This document shows, piece by piece, positions 1 through 10,011 of a stretch of 64,000 nucleotides of DNA. Location of the stretch: positions 1 to 64,000 of the forward strand of contig BDTD01000025.1 in NCBI GenBank assembly GCA_002897635.1, given 5' to 3'. The number at the start of each line of letters is the position of its first letter. The first letter of the stretch is position 1. A model generated the notes under the pieces. That model saw only the letters and a program-made list of their open reading frames with translations, was not told the DNA's origin and ran no database searches. Made by a program: the position numbers and the translations under genes. The DNA is from a bacterium BMS3Abin11 (GTDB taxonomy: Bacteria; Pseudomonadota; Gammaproteobacteria; BMS3Bbin11).

Positions 1-513
1 AAGAGTGGAAATAGTGGATATTCCTGAGTGCCCGCTTAGGTCGAACTGAGACGATTTCGTTCAACATGAAATCGTCTGCTATTGAGAATTCTAATGATTT
101 ATCAGGTGGTTAGGATTTGTCCGCCATGTCTCGATAGTAGTCAATTCAGGTCGTCGATTCCTTCATGAGGTACGAGTCGCGACAATGAACCTGAATCCAC
201 AGGTTTTTATCCTTGGTCTTTGACCTCCCATCCCCTTTTGGGTTGTCGAGCACTGGAAGGCTGGACCGGAAAAAGCGCGGTGCATGTCTTAGCGAAGCGA
301 GTTCACCGCGCCCGGTTCAGACTGAAGCGCGCAGAGCAGCCGCAGGCCAACACAATGGGGCGGTTTTTCTTTGGTTCTGTTTCTTTTATCCGTATAAAAG
401 AAATGAACTCGTCCATGAAGGACGAAAAACACAGATTAGATCAAGAAATAAAATAATAAAGAACATTCCCATGAACGTATGATACCCACAGCCGTGCGCC
501 AGCACAAAAAACC
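1..513. repeat. Gene-free left flank with hairpins and interspersed-repeat DNA
   Basis: I see no convincing gene here. One frame, ending TGA near position 48, could be the last 15 codons of a gene outside the window. It is followed by a perfect 9-bp stem (50-58 with 68-76) with a 9-nt loop, which fits a terminator. Positions 264-316 form a second hairpin: 8 bp GCGCGGTG/CACCGCGC plus an outer ACCGG/CCGGT. From about 361 the text resembles the 'TTTTTCTTTGGTT' repeat widespread in proteobacterial intergenic DNA, with an inner TTCTTTTAT/ATAAAAGAA stem near 384-405. Short open frames of 78-89 codons here look like translated repeat and are not annotated. Confidence 0.5.
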
Positions 514-1578
514 TCAAGCTACCTTCTTCAACATAACCAACGCTATACCCAAAAATATCAACAAAGGAATAAACGCCCCCGCCAGCGGCGGAATACCATA
601 AATAAGGACAAGAAACCCAAAACCCTTTGCCAAAGCGAAGAACACCAGCCCAAGCATGATTCCAAGAAACAGCGTACCCCCCATCCCTCCACTTCTGACA
701 TTACGAAAAACAAAGGGAATACCCAGCAAAACCATCACAATGATTGCCAGGGGTGACGAGATTTTTTGCCAGAACGCCAGTTCAAAACGGTCTGTGTTCT
801 GTGAGTTTTGCTCTAGATGTTTTATGTATCTATTCAGATCAACGGCGGACAACTGCTCAGGTCTGACAAGAAAGACTTTGAGCACTTTCGGCCCCATTTC
901 TGAACGCCAGTTTGCCGATTTAAGGCGTATGGTCTCAATTCCCTTCTCGGAAAAAATACTTTGACGCAGATTGTAGAGTACCCATTGATTGTTATCAAAC
1001 TTGCCGCTGTCCGCGACCGCAGCTGCACGCAATTTGCCGTCTTCATCAAACTCAAATATTTTTATATTCAGAAGTTTCAGATCAGGCAGCATCTCTCCTA
1101 CCTTAATAATGGAATTATCATCACGCATCCATAAACCAAAATCTGAATGCTGACTGACACTTTTCTGCAGGGCCACAGAGCGACCGCGCTGTGCCTGCGT
1201 TTCTGTATAAGGTGTAATAAATTCACCAATCAATACTGCTGATAGAATGATTATTGCTGCGGTCTTCATGACAGAGAGGGATATTCCCACGATGGACATA
1301 CCCGCAGCGCGCATAACGATCAGTTCAGAACCAACTGCCAGCGAAGACAGGCCAAGCATGGTTCCTAACAGAGCTGCCATAGGGAAAATTTCGTAGATAA
1401 CACGTGGTGTACTTAGGACAAGAAAAACCATCATATCGAAGAAACCATAGTTACCGGTGCCAACACGCGTAATCTCATCCAGAAACTGGATAAACATAAA
1501 CAGGCCAACCAGCACAAATATCACAATAGAAGTGTATTTGAAAATGGTACGTCCAAGGTACCAGTCAAGGATATTCAT
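514..1578 (-). CDS. lptG: LPS export system permease LptG
   Basis: LptG is one of the two inner-membrane permeases of the LptB2FG ABC transporter, which extracts lipopolysaccharide from the inner membrane and feeds it to the Lpt bridge. The 354-aa product starts NILDWYLGRTIFKYT and has the family layout: hydrophobic segments at about residues 10-35, 60-80 and 100-125, a periplasmic beta-jellyroll region at about 135-260, then three more membrane segments to the end. The length is normal. Its ATG overlaps the lptF stop codon by one base (ATGA), so the two are probably translationally coupled, as is usual for lptFG. The partner lptB is not in the window. Confidence 0.95.
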   Translation of the reverse strand: MNILDWYLGRTIFKYTSIVIFVLVGLFMFIQFLDEITRVGTGNYGFFDMMVFLVLSTPRVIYEIFPMAALLGTMLGLSSLAVGSELIVMRAAGMSIVGISLSVMKTAAIIILSAVLIGEFITPYTETQAQRGRSVALQKSVSQHSDFGLWMRDDNSIIKVGEMLPDLKLLNIKIFEFDEDGKLRAAAVADSGKFDNNQWVLYNLRQSIFSEKGIETIRLKSANWRSEMGPKVLKVFLVRPEQLSAVDLNRYIKHLEQNSQNTDRFELAFWQKISSPLAIIVMVLLGIPFVFRNVRSGGMGGTLFLGIMLGLVFFALAKGFGFLVLIYGIPPLAGAFIPLLIFLGIALVMLKKVA

Positions 1579-2672
1579 CAGTTCCGCAGCCAGTCGAATC
1601 CAGGCATCAGGGAACGGTTAGCTACCCGGCGATGTAGCATATAAAAAGCAAAAATCAGGAAAATACCGTGCACCCACCACATGCCGACAAACACTGGTAA
1701 TGTTTCAGATTTTAGTAATGTATGTGCAAAACCAAGCATATTGGAATAAAGAAAATAGACACCTATAGCACCCATGATGCGACCAAGCCGCCCCCGTCGC
1801 ACATCCAGAGAACTGAAGGCCAGTGCCAGTATGGCCAGCACTGGAACGATTGCAATCTTTGACAGGCGCCACTGGATTTCAACCTTGTAAATTCTTTCAT
1901 TACTTTCCAGCAGATCACCAAAGGACATTTCTTTGGGATACAGCTTTTCAGATACTTTTTTTACCGGCTTTATCCTGATGGCGTAAGTTTCAAAATCAAT
2001 CATGCGGTAATCAGCATTGCCGGGTATCCCTTCATAACGAGTACCATTTTTCAGGACAATAAATCTGTCACCGGTATTCTCATCAATCTGTTGAAAGCCT
2101 TTTTCGGCCACCACGACCCCTTCCCTTTGCTGTGCCTCACCGTAAACAAAAATATTGCGCAATGTATTGTCATCCAGCCCCACTTCTTCTACGTAGTAGA
2201 CTGCCTGATCATTTTGCGCCTCATTGAAAATACCGGGCGTAATTGCTGAGACCATGGCCCGTTCTAGCCCTTCCCGTTTGAGTGTTTTTGCCTTAACATC
2301 CGCGTCGGGTGCGATAAACAAAGCAAATATTGCAATTACTGATGCCAGCACCAGTCCCATCACAATCAATGGTCTTAAAAATCGTCCTAGTCCAACACCG
2401 CTAGCTGCCCATATAGTAAGCTCGTTATCGTGTATCCAGCGATCCATAACCATCAAAATGGCAAGAAAAAACATTACCGGCAGCAGGACATCAAAAGTTG
2501 AAACCAGTCGTAAACCGAGGAGGGTCAACACCAGGTCAGCCGGCACGTCTCCTCTGGCCGCCTGCGACAATAACGACACTAGCCTTGCGACCAGAAATAT
2601 ACTGAAAATTATGATGGTAGCGGCTATTCCGGTGTATGTAATTTCCCGAGTTAGCGAGCGATCGAGTATCAA
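1578..2672 (-). CDS. lptF: LPS export system permease LptF
   Basis: LptF pairs with LptG in the LPS extractor. The 364-aa protein (starting ILDRSLTREITYTGI) has an N-terminal membrane bundle, a periplasmic domain at about residues 125-265 and a C-terminal membrane bundle, as in the family. The best start is a TTG codon at 2670-2672, with AGGGA six bases upstream; no in-frame ATG gives the conserved N-terminus. It diverges from pepA, the arrangement known from Escherichia coli (lptFG opposite pepA-holC-valS). The two genes share an intergenic region of under 90 bp that must hold both promoters. Confidence 0.94.
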   Translation of the reverse strand: MILDRSLTREITYTGIAATIIIFSIFLVARLVSLLSQAARGDVPADLVLTLLGLRLVSTFDVLLPVMFFLAILMVMDRWIHDNELTIWAASGVGLGRFLRPLIVMGLVLASVIAIFALFIAPDADVKAKTLKREGLERAMVSAITPGIFNEAQNDQAVYYVEEVGLDDNTLRNIFVYGEAQQREGVVVAEKGFQQIDENTGDRFIVLKNGTRYEGIPGNADYRMIDFETYAIRIKPVKKVSEKLYPKEMSFGDLLESNERIYKVEIQWRLSKIAIVPVLAILALAFSSLDVRRGRLGRIMGAIGVYFLYSNMLGFAHTLLKSETLPVFVGMWWVHGIFLIFAFYMLHRRVANRSLMPGFDWLRN

Positions 2673-2694
2673 TGTATGTCCCTGTAAATCCCGT

Positions 2695-2700
2695 TATAAT
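2695..2700 (+). promoter_or_regulatory. Candidate pepA -10 element
   Basis: A perfect TATAAT lies about 60 bp upstream of the pepA start, in the lptF/pepA divergent spacer. No good -35 hexamer is seen 17 bp upstream, so this is only a candidate. Confidence 0.45.
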
Positions 2701-2758
2701 ATCCCCGGAGAACAATATATCATACGGCCCTGAAGCACGAAATCCTGAGGAAGGAATG

Positions 2759-4255
2759 ATGGAATATAAAGTAAAAAGCGGCAGCCCAGAAAAACAACGC
2801 TCAGCCTGTCTGGTGCTGGCTGTATTTAAAGATCAGTTACTGAGTCCAGCTGCCAGTTGTGTTGATATGGCAACCGGGCACACGATTTCATCCTTACTAA
2901 AGCGTGGCGACATCACTGGCGAATGTGCAACTTTTCTAATGCTGCCACAGGTTTCTGGCATCCCTGCAAAACGTGTCTTACTGGTTGCCTGTGGAAAGAA
3001 AGCTGAATTCGATACCAAAAAACTGCTTAAAGTAACAGCCGGGGCCATTCGAAATCTACGACATAATAACATTACTGAAGCATCCTTGTTTCTGCCTGAA
3101 ATCCCTATAGACAACATTGATATCGGCAAACGCATAGAACAAATTATTATTCAGGCAACACATAGCAATTATAAATCTGACAGCCTGAAAACAGATATAC
3201 AGGAAAACAAATTACCGCTTCAGAAGATTACACTGTTTATTCCCGAACGCAGTGATCTGACTGCCGCCAGGCAAGCACTGCAGAACGGCCAGGCCATCGC
3301 CGCAGGTGTTAACATGGCACGCCAGCTTGGCGACCTGCCCGGTAATATCTGCACGCCTTCCTACCTGGCAGGACAGGCAGCGGAAATTGCTGAAGACTTC
3401 GGCATGAAGATCAAAGTGCTAAATGAAAAAGCTATGGAAAAGCTGTCTATGGGCGCATTACTGTCTGTATCTCGCGGTAGCCGGCAGGAAGCCAGGTTGA
3501 TCGTCCTCGAACACAGGGGTGGCAGTAGCAAGGAGGCCCCCGTAGTACTGGTCGGAAAAGGGCTGACTTTCGATGCCGGTGGTATCTCTTTAAAGCCCTC
3601 TTCGGCGATGGATGAAATGAAATATGACATGTGTGGTGGCGCAAGTGTTCTTGGTACCATGCGTGCCATCGCAGAGATGAACCTGCCGCTGAATGTTATC
3701 GCAATTGTGCCAAGCTCAGAAAACCTTCCTGACGGGGATGCCAATAAACCGGGTGATATCGTCACCAGTATGTCAGGGCAAACCATCGAGATTCTGAATA
3801 CTGATGCTGAAGGCAGATTGATACTGTGTGACGCCCTGACCTATGCTGAACGATTCAATCCCTCGACAGTCATTGATATCGCTACACTTACAGGGGCATG
3901 TGTCGTTGCCCTGGGCGCACATGCCAGTGGAGTGTTCAGTAAGGATGATTCCCTCACGGAGGAACTGGTGAATGCCGGTACGGCGTCACAGGATAGAGTC
4001 TGGCCTATGCCGCTGTGGGACGAATATGATCATCAGCTAAAAAGTAATTTTGCTGATATGGCCAATATTGGCGGCTCAAAAGCCGGGGCGGTAACTGCGG
4101 CCTGTTTTCTGGCCCGTTACACAGAAGATTATAACTGGGCGCATCTGGATATCGCAGGTACAGCATGGTTGAGCGGCTCAAAAAAAGGAGCTACCGGCAG
4201 ACCCGTCAGACTACTTTGCGAATTTCTGCGTAGCAGGGCGGCTTCCTGCACGTGA
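2759..4255 (+). CDS. pepA: Leucyl aminopeptidase PepA
   Basis: PepA is a cytosolic M17 metallo-aminopeptidase; in some gammaproteobacteria it also binds DNA. The product is about 498 aa, the usual length. The catalytic domain shows the metal-binding stretch VGKGLTFDAGGISLKP and the M17 signature NTDAEGRL, followed by ATLTGACVVALG. I chose ATG 2759 because it yields the conserved start MEYKVKSGSPEKQ and follows an AGGAAGG ribosome site; ATG 2756 is equally possible. An upstream in-frame extension to 2672 lacks family similarity. The gene overlaps holC by four bases (GTGA), indicating translational coupling. Confidence 0.96.
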   Translation: MEYKVKSGSPEKQRSACLVLAVFKDQLLSPAASCVDMATGHTISSLLKRGDITGECATFLMLPQVSGIPAKRVLLVACGKKAEFDTKKLLKVTAGAIRNLRHNNITEASLFLPEIPIDNIDIGKRIEQIIIQATHSNYKSDSLKTDIQENKLPLQKITLFIPERSDLTAARQALQNGQAIAAGVNMARQLGDLPGNICTPSYLAGQAAEIAEDFGMKIKVLNEKAMEKLSMGALLSVSRGSRQEARLIVLEHRGGSSKEAPVVLVGKGLTFDAGGISLKPSSAMDEMKYDMCGGASVLGTMRAIAEMNLPLNVIAIVPSSENLPDGDANKPGDIVTSMSGQTIEILNTDAEGRLILCDALTYAERFNPSTVIDIATLTGACVVALGAHASGVFSKDDSLTEELVNAGTASQDRVWPMPLWDEYDHQLKSNFADMANIGGSKAGAVTAACFLARYTEDYNWAHLDIAGTAWLSGSKKGATGRPVRLLCEFLRSRAASCT

Positions 4256-4683
4256 GTCAGATTGACTTCCATATCCTTGATAACAAGGATAATTCATCAT
4301 TATTAGTGTATGCCTGCCGCGTTGCACGAAAAGCCTATAACAATGGCTACAGGGTATATATACGGGTGGAAAATGAACAGGACATGCAGCAACTCGATAC
4401 TTTATTGTGGACATTCAGTGAGCTGGATTTCATCCCCCATGCCAGCATTGCAACAGAATGCGGACAGGAACCGGTAATTATTGGTATGATTGAGTATACG
4501 GGCGACAGCAATATGGTGCTTATAAATATAAGTACAAAAATGGCCAGTAATTATTCTCGCTATTCACGGGTCATTGAGCTTATTAGCAATGACCCCGGTT
4601 GTAAGTCTGCCGGCAGAAATCGTTATCGTAAATATCAACAGATGAATGAAAAACTGAACAATCACGTGGTATCTGTAAACTGA
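4252..4683 (+). CDS. holC: DNA polymerase III chi subunit HolC
   Basis: HolC is the chi subunit of the DNA polymerase III clamp loader; it pairs with psi (HolD) and binds SSB. The 143-aa product begins SQIDFHILD, then VYACRVARKAYNNGYRVYI, and has LDTLLWTFSELDFIPH, which match the family core (a replacement for the usual 'LWTF...FIPH' motif is not needed). Translation starts at GTG 4252 inside the pepA stop codon. The pepA-holC-valS order is conserved in gammaproteobacteria, which supports the call for this short, divergent protein. Confidence 0.9.
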   Translation: MSQIDFHILDNKDNSSLLVYACRVARKAYNNGYRVYIRVENEQDMQQLDTLLWTFSELDFIPHASIATECGQEPVIIGMIEYTGDSNMVLINISTKMASNYSRYSRVIELISNDPGCKSAGRNRYRKYQQMNEKLNNHVVSVN

Positions 4684-4684
4684 C

Positions 4685-5266
4685 ATGAGTAAAAATAAAA
4701 AAACAGCCGGCGGCACGCATTTATCGGATGCCATCCGTTCGTTGCAAGATTTACTGGATGATGTCAGTACTGAAGATTTTGATGCAGCAGATGAGGCTGT
4801 AGACGTAAAGTTTGAAGAGACCACAGAATTCGCACCCGATGAAACGTCTGAGGTTAATACATTGACCACAGAACCGGCTTCATTTGATATTGACAGTCAT
4901 TTTGATATGAATATTCCCCCTGCACTTCCGGATGAAGATGAGGATATGAATGATGTCATTCCCACCCTGTCAGAAACAATAGTTGAAGGCGATATTCCTG
5001 TACTCAATGAAATCGTAAGATTACCTGACGGCAGCACCATTCCTGAACCTGACCCGAATATGACGCTAGAGATGGCAGTTCATAGCGGCAACCTGCCCAC
5101 GCCGGTGTCCGATGCAGCTGATGCTGCTGCTGATGCGGTCATGATCATACTTGCTCGTTATCGAAGTAAACCACTAACACCTGAAGTGCGTGAAAAAATC
5201 AAATCTGCAGTAACAGAAGTACTGAACAATTCCCCCGAACTGGAAATACCCGATACAATCATCTAA
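4685..5266 (+). CDS. Acidic hypothetical protein between holC and valS
   Basis: A 193-aa protein of unknown function that starts one base after the holC stop, so it is probably cotranslated in the same operon. The N-terminal 20 residues are basic and could form a short helix ([14 protein letters not shown]). Residues 25-125 are strongly acidic and low in complexity, rich in D, E, T and P, and look disordered. Residues 140-193 form a small alpha-helical domain ([36 protein letters not shown]). There is no signal peptide or membrane segment. The position invites a link to the polymerase or to tRNA synthetase expression, but nothing in the sequence proves this. Confidence 0.7.
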   Translation: MSKNKKTAGGTHLSDAIRSLQDLLDDVSTEDFDAADEAVDVKFEETTEFAPDETSEVNTLTTEPASFDIDSHFDMNIPPALPDEDEDMNDVIPTLSETIVEGDIPVLNEIVRLPDGSTIPEPDPNMTLEMAVHSGNLPTPVSDAADAAADAVMIILARYRSKPLTPEVREKIKSAVTEVLNNSPELEIPDTII

Positions 5267-5303
5267 GCCTGTCTCACCTGCTGTAATAAAAATGGAACTG
5301 ACA

Positions 5304-8087
5304 ATGAGTGAGAATACGCTAGACAAAAACTATCAACCCGATGAGATAGAGCAAACAATCTATAAAAGGTGGGAAAACAACAACTGGTTCAGCCCCAGTG
5401 GTAAAGGCGACCCGTATTGCATCATGATGCCGCCACCCAATGTTACCGGCTCTTTACATATGGGGCACGCCTTCCAGGACACTATCATGGATGCGCTAAC
5501 CCGTTATCATCGTATGAGCGGAAAAAACACGCTCTGGCAACCAGGAACCGATCATGCCGGCATCGCCACACAGATGGTTGTCGAACGTCGTCTCAATGCT
5601 GAAGGGAAAACCCGTCACGACCTGGGACGTGAGGAGTTCATCAAACAAATCTGGCAATGGAAAAAACATTCGGGTGGCACCATTACCCGTCAACTACGAC
5701 GCATGGGCACTTCACCTGACTGGTCACGTGAACGCTTCACTATGGATGAAGGGCTGTCACATGCCGTCAATGAAGTCTTTGTACGACTGTACAAAGAAGG
5801 CCTGATCTATCGCGGAAAACGGCTGGTTAACTGGGATCCTGTATTACACACTGCGGTTTCAGACCTTGAAGTAGTTTCTACGGAGGAAAATGGCCACTTG
5901 TGGCATATGCGCTATCCCTTAAGTTCCGGCGATGGACATCTTGTGGTTGCCACTACCCGCCCGGAAACCATGCTCGGTGACGCCGCTGTCGCTGTACACC
6001 CGGATGATGAACGTTATCAAAAGCTGATCGGTCAAACGATCAAACTGCCGCTGACAGATAGAGAAATTCCCATCATTGCCGATGACTATGTAGACCCTGA
6101 ATTTGGTACTGGCTGCGTCAAGATCACCCCTGCCCATGATTTCAATGACTATGCTATGGGCCAACGACATGATTTACCGTTGATCAACATCTTTACCGTC
6201 GATGCCGTGGTCAATGATGAAGCGCCGGGCAGCTATGCCGGCATGAGCCGCTTTGATGCACGAAAGAAGATCCTGGATGATCTTGAGTCTCTGGGACTGC
6301 TGGAAAAAATCGATGACCATAAACTGATGGTGCCACGCGGTGACCGCTCGCATAGCATCATCGAACCCTACCTCACTGATCAATGGTACGTAAAAGTTAC
6401 GCCGCTGGCAGAGCCTGCAATCAAGGCCGTTAAAAATGGCGACATCAAGTTTGTACCGGAAAACTGGAGCAAGACCTACTTCGAGTGGATGAATAACATC
6501 GAAGACTGGTGTATCTCAAGACAGATCTGGTGGGGCCACCGCATCCCGGCCTGGTATGACGATGCGGGCAACTTCTATGTCGGTCATGATGAAGCAGAAG
6601 TGCGATCTGAACATAACTTGTCTGATGATTTTAATCTACGGCAAGATGATGATGTACTCGACACCTGGTTCTCTTCTGCTCTGTGGCCATTCTCTACTCT
6701 TGGCTGGCCGGACAGCATGGAGGATGTGAATACATTTTATCCGACTTCGGTGCTGGTTACCGGTTTTGACATCATCTTCTTCTGGGTCGCCCGTATGATC
6801 ATGATGGGGTTGAAGTTTACCGGTAAGGTACCTTTTCATGAGGTCTATATCCATGGGCTGGTACGTGACTCACATGGCCAGAAAATGTCAAAATCAAAAG
6901 GCAATGTGTTAGATCCTATCGACCTGATTGACGGCATAGAACTGGAAACCCTGGTGAAAAAAAGAACCAGCGGACTGATGCAGCCGAAAATGGCAAAGAC
7001 CATTGAAAAACATACACGCCAGGATTTTCCTGACGGTATTCCGGCATTTGGCACCGATGCTCTACGTTTCACCTTTGCCTCGCTGGCCAGCACTGGCCGT
7101 GATATCAATTTTGATCTGGCCCGGGTTGAGGGCTATCGAAATTTCTGCAACAAACTATGGAATGCAGCACGCTATGTGTTGATGAACACAGAAGGTCAGG
7201 ACTGTGGTCAAAGAAACGATGCTGCGATAGAACTCAATGCCGCTGACCGCTGGATCATCTCTCGCCTGCAACAGGTAGAAATGACAGTAGCGAAATCCAT
7301 TAAAGACTATCGACTGGATCGAATGGCACAGGCCATCTACGGCTTTACCTGGGATGAATATTGTAGCTGGTACCTGGAACTATCAAAAGTTGTACTTAAT
7401 GACCCTGATGCCAGTCCAGAAAGTCAGCGTGGCACACGTCGAACGTTGGTCCGCGTACTGGAAACCCTGTTGAGACTACTTCACCCATTGATCCCTTTCA
7501 TCACCGAAGAGATCTGGCAGCGTGTCGCACCATTGGCGGACAAACAGGGTGAGACCATTATGCTGCAGCCCTACCCGGTTGCAGATAAAGAAAAGATAGA
7601 TAAATCAGCCATCGCCGAAACAGAATGGCTACAGGCCGTCATTACCGGCATCCGCAATATTCGTGGTGAAATGAATATTGCCCCAGGTAAGCCTTTACCC
7701 GTGTTTCTGCAGAATCTAAGCCAACAGGACTCTGACTTACTTGAAGCAAACGAAAACCAGCTCAGAACACTGGCGCGGGTTGAAGAGATCACCTGCCTTG
7801 CCAATGATGAAACCTCACCCGATGCTGCCACTGCACTCGTTGGTGACCTGAAAGTACTGGTTCCCTTCGGCGCCTTCATCGATAAAGATGAAGAAATAAA
7901 ACGTCTGCATAAAGAAATGGGGAAGATTGAAAAAGACCTGGCCCGTTCTACGGGTAAATTGTCAAATGCAAGCTTCGTTGACAAGGCACCGGTTACCGTT
8001 GTTGAGAAAGAACGTGCAAGAGTCTCTGAAATAGAACAGACGCTGGCATCGCTGGGTGAGCAGTTGAAAAAGATTGAGGCTCTTTAA
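5304..8087 (+). CDS. valS: Valine--tRNA ligase
   Basis: ValRS charges tRNA-Val in the cytoplasm. The class I signatures are present: the HIGH-type motif in [15 protein letters not shown] near the N-terminus and [12 protein letters not shown] at about residue 535. The CP1 editing domain carries [19 protein letters not shown]-terminal coiled-coil arm at about 860-927 ([17 protein letters not shown]) is typical of ValRS. The start is either ATG 5292 or ATG 5304. I prefer 5304 because GGAA sits eight bases upstream and it gives [17 protein letters not shown]; the earlier ATG adds four residues. The gene ends the pepA-holC cluster. Confidence 0.97.
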   Translation: MSENTLDKNYQPDEIEQTIYKRWENNNWFSPSGKGDPYCIMMPPPNVTGSLHMGHAFQDTIMDALTRYHRMSGKNTLWQPGTDHAGIATQMVVERRLNAEGKTRHDLGREEFIKQIWQWKKHSGGTITRQLRRMGTSPDWSRERFTMDEGLSHAVNEVFVRLYKEGLIYRGKRLVNWDPVLHTAVSDLEVVSTEENGHLWHMRYPLSSGDGHLVVATTRPETMLGDAAVAVHPDDERYQKLIGQTIKLPLTDREIPIIADDYVDPEFGTGCVKITPAHDFNDYAMGQRHDLPLINIFTVDAVVNDEAPGSYAGMSRFDARKKILDDLESLGLLEKIDDHKLMVPRGDRSHSIIEPYLTDQWYVKVTPLAEPAIKAVKNGDIKFVPENWSKTYFEWMNNIEDWCISRQIWWGHRIPAWYDDAGNFYVGHDEAEVRSEHNLSDDFNLRQDDDVLDTWFSSALWPFSTLGWPDSMEDVNTFYPTSVLVTGFDIIFFWVARMIMMGLKFTGKVPFHEVYIHGLVRDSHGQKMSKSKGNVLDPIDLIDGIELETLVKKRTSGLMQPKMAKTIEKHTRQDFPDGIPAFGTDALRFTFASLASTGRDINFDLARVEGYRNFCNKLWNAARYVLMNTEGQDCGQRNDAAIELNAADRWIISRLQQVEMTVAKSIKDYRLDRMAQAIYGFTWDEYCSWYLELSKVVLNDPDASPESQRGTRRTLVRVLETLLRLLHPLIPFITEEIWQRVAPLADKQGETIMLQPYPVADKEKIDKSAIAETEWLQAVITGIRNIRGEMNIAPGKPLPVFLQNLSQQDSDLLEANENQLRTLARVEEITCLANDETSPDAATALVGDLKVLVPFGAFIDKDEEIKRLHKEMGKIEKDLARSTGKLSNASFVDKAPVTVVEKERARVSEIEQTLASLGEQLKKIEAL

Positions 8088-8155
8088 AATTGACCCGAAA
8101 CTATATCGAACCGGATTTTGCAGGTACATGATGTGCGGCCCTATCTGACCACCCT

Positions 8156-8249
8156 GTGCGAATGAATTCGCACCTACAAAAGAAGAACACCCTGCTTCAA
8201 CCCACCCGTGTCAAAAAAGAAAGAATTGTAGGTTCGAATTTATTCGAAC
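8156..8249. repeat. Pair of GTAG-headed REP palindromes
   Basis: Two short palindromes lie in the valS/thrC spacer with heads facing each other. The first is GTGCGAAT-GA-ATTCGCAC followed by CTAC (8156-8177); the second is GTAG followed by GTTCGAAT-TT-ATTCGAAC (8228-8249). A GTAG head next to a perfect stem is the hallmark of REP elements moved by RAYT transposases. The stems differ (GTGCG against GTTCG) but each stays self-complementary. The spacer may also end transcription of the convergent valS and thrC genes. Confidence 0.7.
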
Positions 8250-8256
8250 AAAATAA

Positions 8257-9726
8257 CTACAAAAATGCCAGTATCTCCTGCTCGATATCTTCCTTATCAA
8301 TTAGCGTCTTCTGACAGATTTCTTTATCAAACAATTCACTGATCTGGGCTGGAATATCAATATTCGCCTCATGGGAAATTGATTTCAGTGCATCAATGTC
8401 GTGCACATCCTGTTCACCGGTCAGGGCATTGGCAATGGTTGGTGAAAACTTGGTCCATTCAGCAGTGGAATAAGCAACGGTTTTAAGTGGCTTTGTACGA
8501 CAGGTATCATAGGCTTTAAAACAGGTTGCTGTGTGCGGATCCATTAGATAGCCTTTCGCAAAAGTATCTTTTATGTATTTTTTACCTTCATCATCATCAC
8601 AGTAATCCGCTCTAAAGATTGCCTGCAGCTGTACGAGTTCTTTTTTTGTTAACTCATAATATTTTTCATCATCCAGACGTTGCATAAGCTCTCTGGTACG
8701 CTCAGCGCCGTACAGGTCATAAAGTATCCGTTCAACATTGGATGATTTTAAAATATCCATCGCCGGTGAGGTGGTTGCTACAACTGTGGTGTTGCGAAGA
8801 TCGTAGTGGCCATTCTTAATTAGCTGTGTCAGAACGTTGTTTTTATTGGAGGCTATCAGTATCTTCTCGACCGGCAAGCCCATCTTCATCGCATAGTAGC
8901 CACCAAGTGCGTTACCAAAGTTGCCACTCGGTACATCCAGATAGATTTTCTCGCCCAGGGTAATCGCAGACTGTCGGACCAGCTCCAGGTAACTGTGTAT
9001 ATGGTAGATAAGCTGGAAAATAATCCGCCCGAAATTCACTGAGTTCGCAGCTGAAAGATATATATGTTTTTCTTTCAATTTAGCATTGAAGCTATCTGAA
9101 CTCAGCAACAGCTTCAGGGCATTCTGCGCATCATCAAAGTCGCCGTGGATGCCAATGACCTTCAGATTAGATGCGTCCTCTGTCACCATCTGCAGGCGCT
9201 GAACATCAGAGGTCCCCCCATCTGGATACAGGCAGGCCACCTGAACATTTTTACGGTTCTTGAATGTCTCCAGAGCCGCAGGTCCGGTGTCGCCACTGGT
9301 AGCGGCAAGAATCAGGTAATTCTCGTGGCGTTTTTGCGCAAGCGAGGACAAAAGCAAACCAAACGGTTGCAGCGCCATATCCTTAAAGGCACGCGTAGGG
9401 CCGTGATAAAGCTCACTGACATAGAGATCATCGGCCACCCTGATAAGCGGTGCCGGATTCGAACCATCATCGAAATGATCGTAAAGGCTCAGGGCCTCTT
9501 CAATGACATCCTGCTCGATATCTATCTCAAAGGCGGCCAGTACATCACGCGCCAGGGTTTTGTAACTTGCATCAAGGTGGCTTATTAGAAACGCCAGCCC
9601 CAGATCAGGCAGTTTCTGCGGAACGTAAATTCCACCAAAAGAAGCCATAGGCCCGAGTATTGCCGAAGAGAAACTGACCTCGAGTGGACGCTTGCCATCG
9701 TTGCCGCGTGTTTCAATAAAATTCAT
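8257..9726 (-). CDS. thrC: Threonine synthase
   Basis: ThrC is a PLP enzyme that converts O-phosphohomoserine to threonine. The 489-aa length and the start MNFIETRGNDGKRPLEVSF fit the longer class of threonine synthase. The PLP lysine lies in the conserved HGPTRAFKDMALQP motif at about residue 110, and the phosphate-binding loop AATSGDTGPAALE follows at about 140. The C-terminal part (residues 380-489) is the family helical domain. It stands alone with no other threonine genes (thrA, thrB) nearby, and converges on valS. Confidence 0.95.
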   Translation of the reverse strand: MNFIETRGNDGKRPLEVSFSSAILGPMASFGGIYVPQKLPDLGLAFLISHLDASYKTLARDVLAAFEIDIEQDVIEEALSLYDHFDDGSNPAPLIRVADDLYVSELYHGPTRAFKDMALQPFGLLLSSLAQKRHENYLILAATSGDTGPAALETFKNRKNVQVACLYPDGGTSDVQRLQMVTEDASNLKVIGIHGDFDDAQNALKLLLSSDSFNAKLKEKHIYLSAANSVNFGRIIFQLIYHIHSYLELVRQSAITLGEKIYLDVPSGNFGNALGGYYAMKMGLPVEKILIASNKNNVLTQLIKNGHYDLRNTTVVATTSPAMDILKSSNVERILYDLYGAERTRELMQRLDDEKYYELTKKELVQLQAIFRADYCDDDEGKKYIKDTFAKGYLMDPHTATCFKAYDTCRTKPLKTVAYSTAEWTKFSPTIANALTGEQDVHDIDALKSISHEANIDIPAQISELFDKEICQKTLIDKEDIEQEILAFL

Positions 9727-9791
9727 TGTTTTTCCAGAATCTGTGTCCGAAGCTGGATTCTAACGCAGGAAACGCTGATTTACATTACTGG

Positions 9792-9950
9792 GGAACCTCT
9801 GATCTATTCATGAACTCATATCTTACGCCTAAAATATCCAGTTTTTTCGTTGTAAGCCTTCGCAATAGCTAGCTATTACGTGCAATTTACGCCTCAAACC
9901 TGAATATTTTAGATCGCAATCTACTTCGTCCAGAATTGATCAGAGGTTCC
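9792..9950. mobile_element. 159-bp palindromic MITE, subfamily A copy 1
   Basis: The element has terminal inverted repeats beginning GGAACCTCTGAT and is nearly palindromic over its whole length, with a perfect core (CAATAGCTAGCTATT) at its exact centre. It is flanked by a 4-bp direct duplication, CTGG (9788-9791 and 9951-9954). It lies upstream of thrC and downstream of the beta-barrel gene. It has no coding capacity, so movement would need a transposase in trans. Copies at 47200 and 61078 have the same length and ends. Confidence 0.88.
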
Positions 9951-10011
9951 CTGGTTATTCGATTAGCTCCTGGAGTCACAAGAATCAAAACAAGTTATTT
10001 TTGCCAGCTCT

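Noticed and set aside
213-482. Open frames of 78-89 codons at the left edge
   Set aside because: They translate interspersed-repeat DNA with hairpins; no start signal or protein-like composition.
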